A stretch of DNA of 64,000 nt from assembly GCF_002878395.1 (NCBI RefSeq), contig NW_025855986.1, forward strand, positions 252,179-316,178, in the 5' to 3' direction. The notes beneath the pieces are model-generated. The model was given only the letters and a program-made list of their open reading frames with translations, was not told the origin of the DNA and ran no database searches. How positions within the stretch are numbered: position 1 is the stretch's first letter; every line of letters begins with the position of its first letter. The DNA is from Capsicum annuum. Its lineage: Eukaryota; Streptophyta; Magnoliopsida; Solanales; Solanaceae. The translations under genes and the position numbers were made by a program. Below, piece after piece: positions 46,961-57,718 of this stretch.

Positions 46961-48430
46961 TATGATATGTGGGAAGCAATGAGTCAAGCATGGAGATCCA
47001 GAACTTATTTGTTGAAGAGAATGTGTCTGACAGTGGTGGAAGCTCTAGTAATATTGATATACAAACCAGTGGCTAATTTTTCAGGCTGAGCAATTGAGAA
47101 ATCACCCTCTCCCTACTAGGAAGAGGTCTGGTAGTTTGTTTTGTTTTATTTTCTGTTATCCAAATTATTTTAGGGTTGTAGTTTGGGATCTATATTATTT
47201 TGTTTCTCTATAGTTTTTGTTTAAGCCCTTCTATCTTTTCTTTCAATGAAATGTGGTGTCCCTTGTCATTTTGTCTTATTTTAAGTCATTTGTTTGTTTT
47301 CTTTACATAGTAAATTTTTATGTTAGATCTAGTGATATGACATAGTAACGAAAATTTCAGCTAAATCTTAAAATCCAATTTGAGCATGAACTTTGAATCA
47401 GAGGGCTAAAGTTAGAAAAAGCATCCAAGAAAATATGTAGAGTGCTGAGACATTTGGTGACAAGTTGAAGCCTTCTTCGAAAATTAAGGCAATTGTTTTG
47501 AGAATCATAAGAATCACTTGGTCATCAATTGAAAGACATGTCTCAATTAGGTCAAATAGTATCTGCGTGAACAGAAAGAAATTCAGCTCCACGAAATCAT
47601 AATTCATCCAATGTGAGGAATGTACAACGAAAGTGGAGTTATATGCTAGAAAAATGCAGAAGAAGTAGTGATGCACAGACTCAGTCAAAGTTAATTTTTA
47701 AAAGATGTCACAAATTATCTTTATCTTTCATTTTCATATTACATGATGTGTACCAGCATTTTCAAGGATTGATATGACGAAGGCATTTCATTCTGTTATC
47801 CAAACATTGTGTCATCCTTTGTTTACCACATTTGAGCCTTAGTGTTATTTTCTTTCATAGCCCTATTTTGGAATCAAGATAGAGTCAACAAAGCTCAAAA
47901 CAAAAGTGTCAAGCAAAACAATAGAGTCAGAAAAAAATTAAAAAAAAGAAAAAAAAAATATGTCCAAACAGAAAAAAAGAGAAGAATGTCAAGAAAAATA
48001 AAGTCAGAAAAATCCCAAAGAGAAAGAGTTAATGAAAGAAAATTTTTTGAATCAAGTGAAAGAACAAGCTGCCAGAACTACGCATGACCTGATTCTCCTC
48101 TCTCGGGGGTGAGATACGTAGGCGGCCCTACTAAGGGCTCATTCCAACCAAATAAACAATTTAGAATTTCCCAGTCAAAGAAACTAGGGCATGAGTTAAT
48201 CCTCATTGTTTGAGTCGATTTCAAAAGTTGTAAGTCTTACCCCACTTCAAGTGTCGTTTGGGCCCCATGCCATTCTTTCTTTCTAACCCTATCAAAAAGA
48301 CACATTACAACCAAAGAAAGACCTTCAGATCAATCTTCGAGGATGTTAAGGCTAAGTATGCAAGGGATATGATGATGCATTTGGGAACTACTTATCTTCC
48401 TTAGCATGAGAAATCAGGAAAAAATAAAAA
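46961..48430 (+). other. Non-coding interior of the Ogre-like element
   Basis: No pol-like text. A purine-rich AAAAAAAGAAAAAAAA stretch lies near 47,935. A further ACGCATGACCTGATTCTCCTC unit is near 48,080. The 81-codon (47842-48087) and 96-codon (47398-47688) open frames are compositional. Confidence 0.5.
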
Positions 48431-48434
48431 TGAG

Positions 48435-48590
48435 AGAGTCTTATTGGTGAAAACTCTCACGGGCACCATAAGATGATGGTAAGTTGAGAGAGATAAAAAT
48501 GAGAGAGTCTTATCGGTGAAAACTCTCACGAGCACCGTAAGACGACTGTGAGTTAAGGGAAATAAAGATAAGAGAATCTCATTAGTGGAA
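48435..48590 (+). repeat. ~70-bp tandem repeat, about 2.3 units
   Basis: AATGAGAGAGTCTTATCGGTG followed by AAAACTCTCACGGGCACC and AAGA-GA-GGTAAGTTGAG recurs at 48,435, about 48,500 and (drifted) 48,570. Confidence 0.8.
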
Positions 48591-48671
48591 AACCCTTCGA
48601 AACTTCAAATTAATCTTTTTTTTAGAGTTAAAAAAAAAAGGGTGTGACAGCTCTGGCAACTCTGCTGGGGA
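48588..48671 (+). repeat. Internal copy of the Ogre-like LTR tail plus primer site
   Basis: AAAACCCTTCGAAACTTC, then AATTAATCTTT and GGGTGTGACA (ending 48649), match the last ~62 bp of the LTRs (compare 53,273-53,330). TGGCAACTCTGCTGGGGA follows at 48654. This is a third LTR-primer site junction in mid-element. Confidence 0.85.
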
Positions 48672-49640
48672 TCGAACTGAGAAATAAACAATGGTGAACT
48701 GAGAGAAAAAGAATGAGAGAGGCTTGTTGGTAAAATCCATCAAGGTGTCACTAGCCGAATGAGGTCTTAAAGGCAATTGACCTAAAGAAACAACTCAGTT
48801 TCATGGCCATTAACTCAACAACAATTGGTACAAAGTTTGGATGGAAAGATCAGGAAGCTTAATCAAAATGCATGGCATAATCATTAGAGTTGATTGTCAT
48901 TTTTAGATAAATTTTTTATTTTTTTTGTTTCAAATGGGGACATTTATTATCTTTTCTTTCTTTTCTTTATCTTTATTTTTATTTTCTTGAGTCAGTTATC
49001 CAAATAATAAAAAAATCATTGTCATTTTTTCTCCAGTCTTTGAGCCAACTCCATAACAAAACAAGTGAGAAAAGATTTCAAAACTGGCTACCAGTTTCTC
49101 TAATTGCACAAAGCAAGACAAAAGCTAGCACATGAAAGAGACATGATTGTGAGCCAAAATAAGGCATGCAGAAAGTTTTGTCAAACAGATAAGTTTGAAA
49201 ACTTATGAAAATACGAAGGTTCAAGGGGTTTATCTGAGGAGTATGGCAAAGCAGAGATACTATAATTATTTCAGAGTCACTCTTGATAATCTGAGTTTGG
49301 TCAGTGGTGCAGCAAGTCGATACATATGCTAATGGTTGGAAGGATGCATATGCTAATGGTTGGAAGCAAAGTTAAATGTTACAAGGTAAAGAGCAATTGC
49401 TGCGAAAGCTAAAGTCACAAACCATCCACCATGTCTTAAACTCACAATTTTTCTTTGTATGAAACAGGAACGCATGTTACATTTAGATCAAGGATTTTGG
49501 AGCCTAAACATCAAAGACCATAATTTCTCACTTCTACAAATGCAAGAGGCAATGTTATTGCACAAGTTTGGTAATAAAAACCATGGTAAAACTCATAATT
49601 CAAGATCTCTAGGAGACACACTTCCTTGTCAAGGAGACAC
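48672..49640 (+). other. Non-coding interior after the internal primer site
   Basis: No recognised protein. The 63-codon frame at 49459-49650 runs straight into the minisatellite. A short duplication, CATATGCTAATGGTTGGAAG, occurs twice near 49,325-49,365. Confidence 0.45.
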
Positions 49641-51765
49641 ATTTTCTTGAAAAATTCAAGTGACATTTGTAAGGAGGCGCACTTTCTTGTTTGGATAATT
49701 CAAGCAGCATTGGTAAGGAGACACAATTTCTTATTTTGGTAATTTAAGCAACATTTGTAAGGATATGCACTTCCTTGTTTTGGTAATTCAAGCAACATTT
49801 GTAAGAAAACACACTTCCGTGTTTGGTAATTCAAGCGGTATTTGTAAGGAGACGCAATTCCTTGTTTGGTAATTCAAGCGATATTTATAAGGAGATGCAC
49901 TACCTTGTTTGGGAAATTCAAGCAATATTTGTAAAGAGACACACTTCCTTGTTTGGATAATTCAAGCAACATCTGTAAAAAGACGCACTTTCTTATTTGG
50001 GTAAATCAAGCGGCATTGGTAAGGAGACACACTTTCTTGTTTTGGTAATTTAAGAGGCATTGGTAAGGAGACACACTTCCTTGTTTTGGTAATTTAAGAT
50101 ACATTGGTAAGGAGACGTACTTTCCTGTTTGGGTATTTCTAGCGGTATTTGTAAGGAGATGTACTTCCTTGTATGGGAAATTCAAGCAACATTTGTAAGG
50201 TGATGCACTTCCTTGTTTGGGTAATTCAAGCATTTGTAAGGAGACGCATTTCCTTGAAAAATTCAAGTGACATTTGTAAGGAGACAGACTTGTTTGGGTA
50301 ATTCAAGCAACATTTGTATAGAGACGCACTTCCATATTTGGGCAATTCAAGTGGTATTTGTAAGGAGATGCACTTCTTTGTTTGGGCAGTTCAAGAAATA
50401 TTTGTAAGGAGACGCACTTTCTTGTTTGGTAATTCAAGCAGTATTTGTAAGAAGACACACTTTCTTGTTTGGTAATTCAAGTGATATTTGTAAGAAGACG
50501 CACTTCCTTGTTTGGGTAATTCAAACATCATTTGTAGAGAGACACACTTCCATATTTGGGTAATTCAAGTGGTATTTGTAAGGAGATGCACTTCCTTGTT
50601 GAACAATTCAAGCAACATTTGTAAGGAGACACACTTTCTTGTTTGGACAATTTAAGCAACATATGTAAAGAGACACACTTCCTTGTGTAGGTAATTCAAG
50701 CAGCATTGATAAGGAGACACACTTTCTTGTTTTAGTAATTTAAGAGGCATTGGTAAGGAGACACACTTCCTTGTTTTGGTAATTTAAAAGGCATTGGTAA
50801 GGAGACACACTTTCCTATTTGGGTATTTTTAGTAACATTTGTAAGAAGACACGCTTTCTTGTTTGGGTAATTCAAGCAGCATTAGTAAGGACACACACTT
50901 CTTTGTTTTGGTAATTTAAGCAACATTTGTAAGGAGACGTACTTTCTTATTTAGATAATTCAAGCAACATTTGTGAGGAAAAGCACTTCCTTATTTGGTA
51001 ATTCAAGCGGTATTTGTAACGAGATGCAATTTCTTGTTTGGTAATTCAAGCGGTATTTGTAAGGATATGCATTTTCTTGTTTGGAAAATTCAAGCAACAT
51101 TTGTAAGAAGACGCATTTCCTTGTTTAGACAATTCAAGAAACATCTGTAAGGTGACGCACTTCCTTATTTGGGTAATTCAAGCAGCATTGGTAAGGAGAC
51201 ACACTTTCTTGTTTTGGTAGTTTAAGCGGCATTGGTAAGGAGACGCGCTTCCTTGTTTTGGTAATTTCAGAGGCATTGGTAAGGAGACGCACTTTCCTGT
51301 TTGGGTATTTCTAGCAATATTTGTAAGGAGATGCACTTCCTTATTTGGGTAATTCAATCAGCATTGGCAAGGAGACACACTTCTTTATTTTGGTAATTTA
51401 AGCGGCATTGGTAAGGAGACGCACTTCCTTGTTTTGGTAATTCAAGAGGCATTGGTAAGGAGACGCACTTTCCTGTTTGGGTATTTCTAGCAACATTTGT
51501 AGGGAGACACATTTCTTTGTTTGGGTAATTCAAGCGGCATTTGTAAGGAGACACACTTCCTTATTTGGGTAATTCAACCGGCATTTGTAAGGAGATGTAC
51601 TTCTTTATTTTGGTAATTCAAGCAACATCTGTAAGGAGACGTACTTCCTTGTTTGGGTAATTCAAGCAACATCTATAAGGAGACGCACTTCCTTGTTTGG
51701 GTAATTCAAACGAGATTTGTAAGAAGATGCACTTCCTTGTTTTGATAACTCAAACAACATTGGAT
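49640..51765 (+). repeat. 44-bp minisatellite, roughly 48 units
   Basis: The unit is of the form GTAAGGAGACGCACTTCCTTG, then TTTGGGTAATTCAAGC and a variable GGCATTT/AACATCT. It repeats for about 2.1 kb with point drift and one- or two-base length changes. Minus-strand open frames (50006-50266, 51354-51554) arise because three 44-bp units are in frame (132 bp). Confidence 0.93.
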
Positions 51766-52236
51766 CCCGCCCGAAGCACAAAGCGAATAAATGGAAAGTA
51801 AATCAACAAGGTGAAACAATTGAAAGTCAAGCAACAAATTGAAAAATTATAAGTTAGGAGCCCGCCTGAAGAATAGGGTGATGAAACTCAAGACAAGAGT
51901 TCAAAAGAAGCTGCATAGATAGGAATTTTGTAATTTTATTTATCTTTTTAACTCTTGTAATTTTTCATTTTTTGATGTAATGACAGACCGCGACCAGAAC
52001 CTCGATGGGACCTCACTCGACTCTCCAACTCGGTATAGTCCATTTCCTTCCAATCCTTTGAGATACCTGCCACTTGATTCCCTCATAACTTGGGTAGGTA
52101 GGATGTCCTAAGTCAAGACTTGGTGTCCCTCCTTTTTTCTCTTTCATTCTTTTAATAATGGTCGGGATAAAATTCTATCTCGTTGTCTACTTCTTTTTCT
52201 GAAAACACTTTGTGTTTACATTCAAAGTGGACATGC
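51766..52236 (+). other. 3' untranslated region and degenerate polypurine tract of the Ogre-like element
   Basis: Non-coding sequence leading to ATTCAAAGTGGACATGC just before the 3' LTR. The usual purine run is eroded. Confidence 0.5.
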
Positions 52237-53330
52237 TGTAGACACCTAATTTTGTCCCTTCCAAATCTAATTTTATTCATTTTTATGTCACATTACCATA
52301 CACCCTCATCTATGTGATTATACCCCACAAAAATACAAAAAATAACAACCCTTAACATAATCCCTAACAAATTCTATCTCTTCTTTCTTTAATTTTTACG
52401 TAATTGTGAATGATTTGTGTGTTTGTTATGTTTGAATCCTTGTTGTGAGTTGGTTGATGTTGGTTTCAGACTTTGAAAAGTGAATTGATAATCGAAGCAT
52501 GTGTTAATCATTGATTGAGCATGAAATTAGGGGGTTGGGAATTGAAAGATTGATTTGGTGAATGTTGATTATTTTATTAATTGTTGAACACGATAGTATC
52601 ATGTTTAGGCCAAAATTGATAGGCAAATTCCAAGTTTTGGAGTAGGCAACTTGTAGGATTCTAATCATCGAATGTGTAAATGTTTGTGTTGAGTGATTTT
52701 CTCCATTTTTATCGCATTTTATTAAATGTATTCATTTAGCCAGGGAATGCCCCGAGGCTCATTGTATTTATTCACCGAGGAATGCCCCGACATATTATGT
52801 CTTCAAAAGAGGTTTGCGATCAAGGCCCGAGGCATCGGGTAAAGCACGGGAGCGTAGTTCAGGATTAGGGTAGTTTAGAATAGGATTTATTTTTCGCATT
52901 ATTTTTATTTTTGGACTGTATAATTGGACTGAACACTATATTTTGGATTTGTTTTGTTTCGTTTGTTTGATTGATTGCTTTATGTGTTTTTTTTGTGTGG
53001 CTTATACATTTGTAATGTCAAATTAGCCGATATGCTCCACCAAGCGACCGTGGTTGAACCACAGGATCGAGGGGTTCGTAACACCTTTCCCTCGGTCAAC
53101 AGAATTCCTTAACCAAAATCTCTGTTCGCAGATCAGTTATAGAGTCAAAACCGTTTTGAAAAGGATTTCCAAAGGTGACTTGGCACACCGGATTATGCCA
53201 AATGGCGACTCTGAGTTTTGAATATAAAAGGTCTCTTTTGAAACAAATCTCCATTTTGTCACTTAATAATGAAAACCCTTCCAAACTTCAAATTAATCTT
53301 TTTTTTGGAGTTAACAAAAGGGGTGTGACA
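52237..53330 (+). repeat. 3' LTR of the Ogre-like element
   Basis: TGTAGACACCTAATTTTGTC to GGGTGTGACA, followed by the CATTG target copy. The 62- and 65-codon frames inside are by chance. Confidence 0.92.
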
Positions 53331-53335
53331 CATTG

Positions 53336-54430
53336 TGCTTTGTATTTGTTTTTGAGAAAGTGTCACAAATAACTATAACTTAGAATATAATTACGAATGT
53401 AGTTACATTTCGTGTATCTATAAACATAATTATATTTTACCAAATGAGATGCATATAAGTTGTACCAATAGAAAAGTAATATTTAAGTGGTGAAAATTAA
53501 TTATAATATGCGGGTATCAGCTAAAATGCACAAAATATTTATTTTATCACCATATTAGAGCGTATATATTATGTATTTGTTGTGAAATCTAAATGTAACA
53601 CATTTCATAATATTTTTGAAATTGTAACTATATATTGTAGTTTTAGTCAAGATATTTGTCACTTCGCCTTTGACGTAAATTCATGATTATAAATTTAAGT
53701 GAGTTTTTCAATTATATTGAATTAGTTTGAGGATAAGACCGAAATCAATTATTCACTATTAAAAGCATTTAGCCAAATTAAGCGTATTATTGTACAATCT
53801 ATTCTTTATATTTATTCTTTCTTCGTTTTATTTTAATTGGTCATCTTATCAAAAATAAATATTCTAAATTAGTTGTTCACTTACCAATATAGAAGTAATT
53901 AAAGTTTTTTCATTCTATCCATATAATTAATATAATGTTTGGATATTTAAATAAATTATGTTTATGTTCATTAATATGGATAAAAAGTTGTTGTAGTAAA
54001 ATTAACCATTCCATTAATGATTTCTTAAACACCGAAAAATATTAACTAATATGAGATGGTGGAGTATTAAACAGATCTAAAATATTATTAATCTTAAATA
54101 CATCTGTTAATACAATTCATTTGGTCAAATTTAGTCAATCAGTCTACCAATTGTCTACCAATTTCAATACTTTTCAAAGTCCAGAATAATTTTATATTAT
54201 TTTGTTAATTATTATTTTTACATGTCATCATTAGGTACCTTAAGCTATATTTTTTCTTGATTAATATTTTGGCTTATACTTACCAATATTCAGATATAAT
54301 GCAATGTGTCAATTATTGAAACGTGTTTCTCTAAATAATTTTGAAAAAGCATAAGGATTTTCCTTTATTAATTATTTAAGAAAATAACTGAAAAGGAGAA
54401 ACACAAAAAACGAGAAAATTATATTAGTGA
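53336..54430. repeat. Block copy 2, right part
   Basis: From CTTTGTATTTGTTTTTGAGAAAGTG this is parallel to 34,325-35,400, resuming the block that the Ogre-like element cut. It has no coding signal. Confidence 0.75.
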
Positions 54431-54520
54431 AAGAAAGAGTTGAGACAAAGAAAATATTTTAAGTCTTTAACTTTATTCACCACATAAAGAAGGTAAATAT
54501 ATGTTGAAGGAAGGTGTTAT

Positions 54521-54681
54521 TATGGTGGAGCTTTGGACTCTTCAACTAATCCGGAGTTGCTTGAGTTGTACATCGTTGATGGACTGTTGTATCCTGAAGG
54601 GGACAAGTCACGAGATACACTACTGGATTGGTGTAGATTATGCCGCAATGTGCTTGAATCTTCTTAAACAAAACGAGATAT
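54521..54681 (+). pseudogene. Short coding remnant, unrecognised (ends in VLESS, stop)
   Basis: One frame reads GGALDSSTNPELLELYIVDG, then LLYPEGDKSRDTLLDWCRLC and RNVLESS, then a stop. It has balanced amino-acid content unlike the surrounding AT-rich text. It looks like the last exon, or part of an exon, of a real gene. A different, overlapping frame is longer but compositionally poor. I do not recognise the family. Confidence 0.4.
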
Positions 54682-54848
54682 CTGCACCTCAGCCAAAAAG
54701 AAGATTATTTTATTTTCTTCATTTTTGTACATTTTATCTTCAACTATAATCATTTATTGCTATTGTGGTATATTACACCAACAAAAAGTTCTTCTTTCCT
54801 TGTCTATTTCAATAGTCCTACAAATAAACAGGGAGAAGTTACATTGTA

Positions 54849-55101
54849 CTCCCTCTGTCCCAAATTATGTGTCATCATTTCCTTTTTAATCCGTCCCAAA
54901 ATAAGTGTCGCATTTCCTTATTTGGCAACTTTTTAAAGGAACAATTACCGTTTTACCCTTATTGGTCCCACTTAATTAAAAAAAAAAGATATTGACACAT
55001 TTTTTGATAAAGGATAATTTGGTAAACTTTATCAAGTTTTTCCTTATTTCTTAAACTCCGTGCCCGATCAAATGGCGACACATAAAATGGAACGAAGGGA
55101 G
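54849..55101. mobile_element. Stowaway-type MITE, 253 bp, TA target site
   Basis: CTCCCTCTGTCCCAAATTATG at left and ACATAAAATGGAACGAAGGGAG at right, with TA on both sides (54847-54848, 55102-55103). These are the usual Stowaway/Tc1-mariner terminal words of plants. Confidence 0.92.
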
Positions 55102-55987
55102 TATTTGTTTCTTGCTTAAACTTATACCAACTTTTGTTTTTTCTTCGTATCATGTTTTGACTTACTTCTTCCGTCTTAGTTCATCTCATTGGGTTTGATT
55201 GAACAGTGAGTTCAGAAATTTATAGACTTAATTTTTAAAAAAATAAATAAATTATTCTCTTAAACAAGTTGTAGATATTTGTATAAGTTATAAATGATTT
55301 TATTAAGGGGTCGTTTGATAGAGTGTATTAGAAAATATAATGCATGTATTATACTTTTATATTACTCATACCTTGTTTGATACATTTTTTTAGCTTATGT
55401 ATAACTAATGCTTGCATTAGTTTGTACACTATTGTGTATTGAAGTGTGTATTATTAATACCGTTATTTTTCATATATTAGTAGTACAAAGGATTTCAATA
55501 CGTACATTAACTTGGTTAATGACACTATTACCCCTCAAAATATTTCAAGTTCCTCTTTCTACCATTTTTTACAATTCCCAATTTATTTTTGCATCATATT
55601 ATGTCGTAAAAGATGCTTCTTTCTTTTCTGTATTTTGCCATGTTAATTATAAGGTTAGTCCTCACTGAAATTTTGAGGCCACAGGCTCACAACGGTGATG
55701 TTAAAAATTCTCAAATTGGCTAGCATCACCACTAGAGTCATGATGGCTCATGGCCTGCAGAAAAATCTGGTGGTAGAAGAATGGGAAAAATCCATTGGCA
55801 ACAACTAATTAATTTTATTTTTGTGGAATTGTTTGATTTTAAAGTCAAAAGAATTTGTTAAAAAGAGAGAATACAAAGGTAAGGGAGGGTATTTCGTAAA
55901 TAAACATTATTTTATAAAATTATGTAGTGCATATTATTTCTAATACATCACATCAAACAATATATAAGAAATAGTGTCAGCATATTA

Positions 55988-57259
55988 TGGATGTCAGGTG
56001 GGTCAGGCCAGGTTAATTCGGAACCGGCCCGTGATTTTTATCCGGGTTGTGGACTGGTCCAGATCCGAGCCAAGTTAAACAGGCCGGTTTCGTGAACATC
56101 ACCTATATTTCTCATTAGTGTACCCATACCCCCTTGCTTGCCTCCTCTTTTTTCCTTATATATTTGTTGACTAATATTGCATTGTACCTCAGTATCTGAT
56201 ATACGTTCAAAAAATTGTCATGCAATACTAGTTGTTTTACGAACTCTTGGGGAACGGGGAGGACGAGGAGGGAGATTAACCAATTCAGATTTAATGTTAG
56301 CATTTTCTACCGCGGGTGTCTCATCAATATTTTCATCATCTTTGTCTAAATTAACCGCACCTACTTCATTTTCTTCTTCTATACTGTAATTTTTTTGAGC
56401 TTCTACATAATTCATATCGTGGGCACCTACACCTAAAGGTACACCTACTTCTTCCTCAAAAGGTTGACTAAGCAGTGTCGGAGGCACACGGGTATATCTA
56501 CTACTTGAAGTACCTCTACCGCTAGTAATTCGCTTTTTACCACCACTACTGCTTCTGGGACAAAAAATTTTAACACCTTTGGTGGCGAGGTTTCTTAATT
56601 TATCCAAAATATAAATTAAACTAAAAAAAATCAAAATACACAAATATAATAAAATTAAATATTCAACAATTAATACACAAATTAAAAATTAAACGTAAGA
56701 GATGGAACGACAATACCAAATTTTGAAAGTATCCAAAGGTTGCGACTTTAGAAACTTCCACTCGTACTTTGTAATTGCAAAATTAAAAAATTAAAGTGAG
56801 CACTTTAGGAAATTAAATATATAGAATATTTGAGAATTGAGAGTTGAGAGAGAATGAGATTTGAGAGAGTGAAAATTGTGTGGAAAATGTTTGAAAGTGT
56901 ACGATATTTATAGGAATTTTTTTGGGGTTAAAAAATAATTTTAAATGTAATTTTTTTTTTTAATTAAAAGGACCAAACTAGCCGTTTGGACCCAAAAACG
57001 ACTATATAGCCGTTGGGCCAACGGCTAGTTTTTCCCAATCTCCAAAAAAAAAAAAGGAAACCTGGCCGGGCCAGGCCGGTTAACCGGCGGGCCTGGAACG
57101 ACTTTGATCCGGGACGATATAACCGGGCCCAAAAAAAATTAAACCGCCCCAGGACCCGGTACCCTATAGCCCGTGGCCTGACTGGATCAGGTCAAACTGG
57201 GCCGGTTTTTGTAAGTGGGCGGGGTCGGCCGAGTCAACCCAACCCGTTTGACAGGTTTA
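55988..57259 (-). mobile_element. Defective hAT element, 1272 bp
   Basis: GC-rich subterminal regions full of GGCC/CCGG words (GGTCAGGCCAGGTTAATTCG at left; GGGCCAGGCCGGTTAACC at right) surround a hAT transposase N-terminal remnant. The ends GTCAGGTGGGTC and AACCCGTTTGACAGG are weakly inverted. The flanks GCATATTA and GCATAATT match at 6 of 8 positions, like an aged 8-bp duplication. The transposase core is missing. Confidence 0.65.
56120..56643 (-). pseudogene. hAT transposase N-terminal part with BED-type zinc finger, broken
   Basis: A 141-codon frame (acidic, with PPRPPRSPRVRKTTSIA at its end) is stopped by TGA where a Trp is expected. It continues QFFERISDTEVQCNI, then QQIYKEKRGGKQGGMGTLMR. 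This fits the BED finger W..F......C..C....(gly-rich)..L..H. The second Cys is Ser and the His after LMR is Asn, so metal binding is lost. No dimerisation or RNase H-like core follows. Confidence 0.65.
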
Positions 57260-57370
57260 GCATAATTAATACAAGCATTACTAATACACCATATTCGACA
57301 TTATTACACTCTACCAAACAACCCTAAGAGTAAAATAAAATTTAAAATTAATTTGTATAGGAAGATATTA

Positions 57371-57625
57371 CTACCTCTCTCAATTTATATGATACAATTT
57401 AGATTTGGATAGTCAAAAAAATTAATTTTGATCGTGAATTTGAGCATGAAATTTTCAAGTGGTTTGCACAAAATTTATTTAGTTGAAAACTACGTAAAAA
57501 TACTATTAGTCATAATAATTGACAATTCAAAATACTGAAAAAATATATGAAAAAACTACAATAAAAAGTAGACCTGTTTAAATATCAAAATTTGAAAAAT
57601 AACACATGAATTGAGACGAAGAGAG
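57371..57625. mobile_element. Stowaway-type MITE, 255 bp, TA target site
   Basis: CTACCTCTCTCAATTTATATG and AACACATGAATTGAGACGAAGAGAG with TA on both sides (57369-57370, 57626-57627). Confidence 0.8.
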
Positions 57626-57718
57626 TATCATTTTTACCACTACATATAAAATGTCACATAAACAAAGATAGAAAAGGGTATATTATATATGAGTCCAACG
57701 GTGTTGAAATTTAGTGCT

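Larger units (their letters stand above)
43747..53330 (+). mobile_element. Ogre-like LTR retrotransposon derivative, 9584 bp, coding-poor, TSD CATTG
   Basis: Two LTRs of equal length (1094 bp each) run TGTAGACACC to GTGTGACA (GTGTAATA in the left copy). Perfect CATTG duplications flank the element (43742-43746, 53331-53335). The sequence after the left LTR, TGGCGACTCTGCTGGGGA, is the primer site I associate with Ogre-type Ty3/gypsy elements (tRNA-Arg), an attribution from memory. Only gag scraps remain; no protease, RT or integrase is seen in the 7.4-kb interior, which is largely repeats. It interrupts a duplicated block (43,741 to 53,336) and so is younger than that duplication. Confidence 0.88.
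55307..57324. mobile_element. TIR element with TAA target duplication (PIF/Harbinger-like), containing a hAT element
   Basis: GGGGTCGTTTGATAGAGTG at left is the inverted counterpart of CACTCTACCAAACAACCC at right, with TAA on both sides (55304-55306, 57325-57327). The 3-bp TAA target suggests PIF/Harbinger. Without the 1272-bp hAT inside it is about 0.74 kb and encodes nothing recognisable. Confidence 0.75.

Noticed and set aside
47398..48087. 96-codon (-) and 81-codon (+) frames in the Ogre-like interior
   Set aside because: Low-complexity Lys- or Phe/Leu-rich translations without motifs, in the non-coding part of the element.
49990..51560. Minus-strand open frames 50006-50266 and 51354-51554 with repeated peptide units
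   Set aside because: They are translations of the 44-bp minisatellite. The apparent 44-residue repeat comes from three 44-bp units, and no start or context supports a protein.
49640..51765. Regularly spaced repeats suggesting a CRISPR-like array
   Set aside because: The whole 44-bp unit is repeated without unique spacers, and the DNA is plant nuclear sequence. It is a minisatellite.
57013..57327. 104-codon Arg/Pro/Gly-rich plus-strand frame
   Set aside because: It falls in the GC-rich subterminal part of the hAT element and crosses its end. The composition follows GGCC/CCGG repeats, not a protein.
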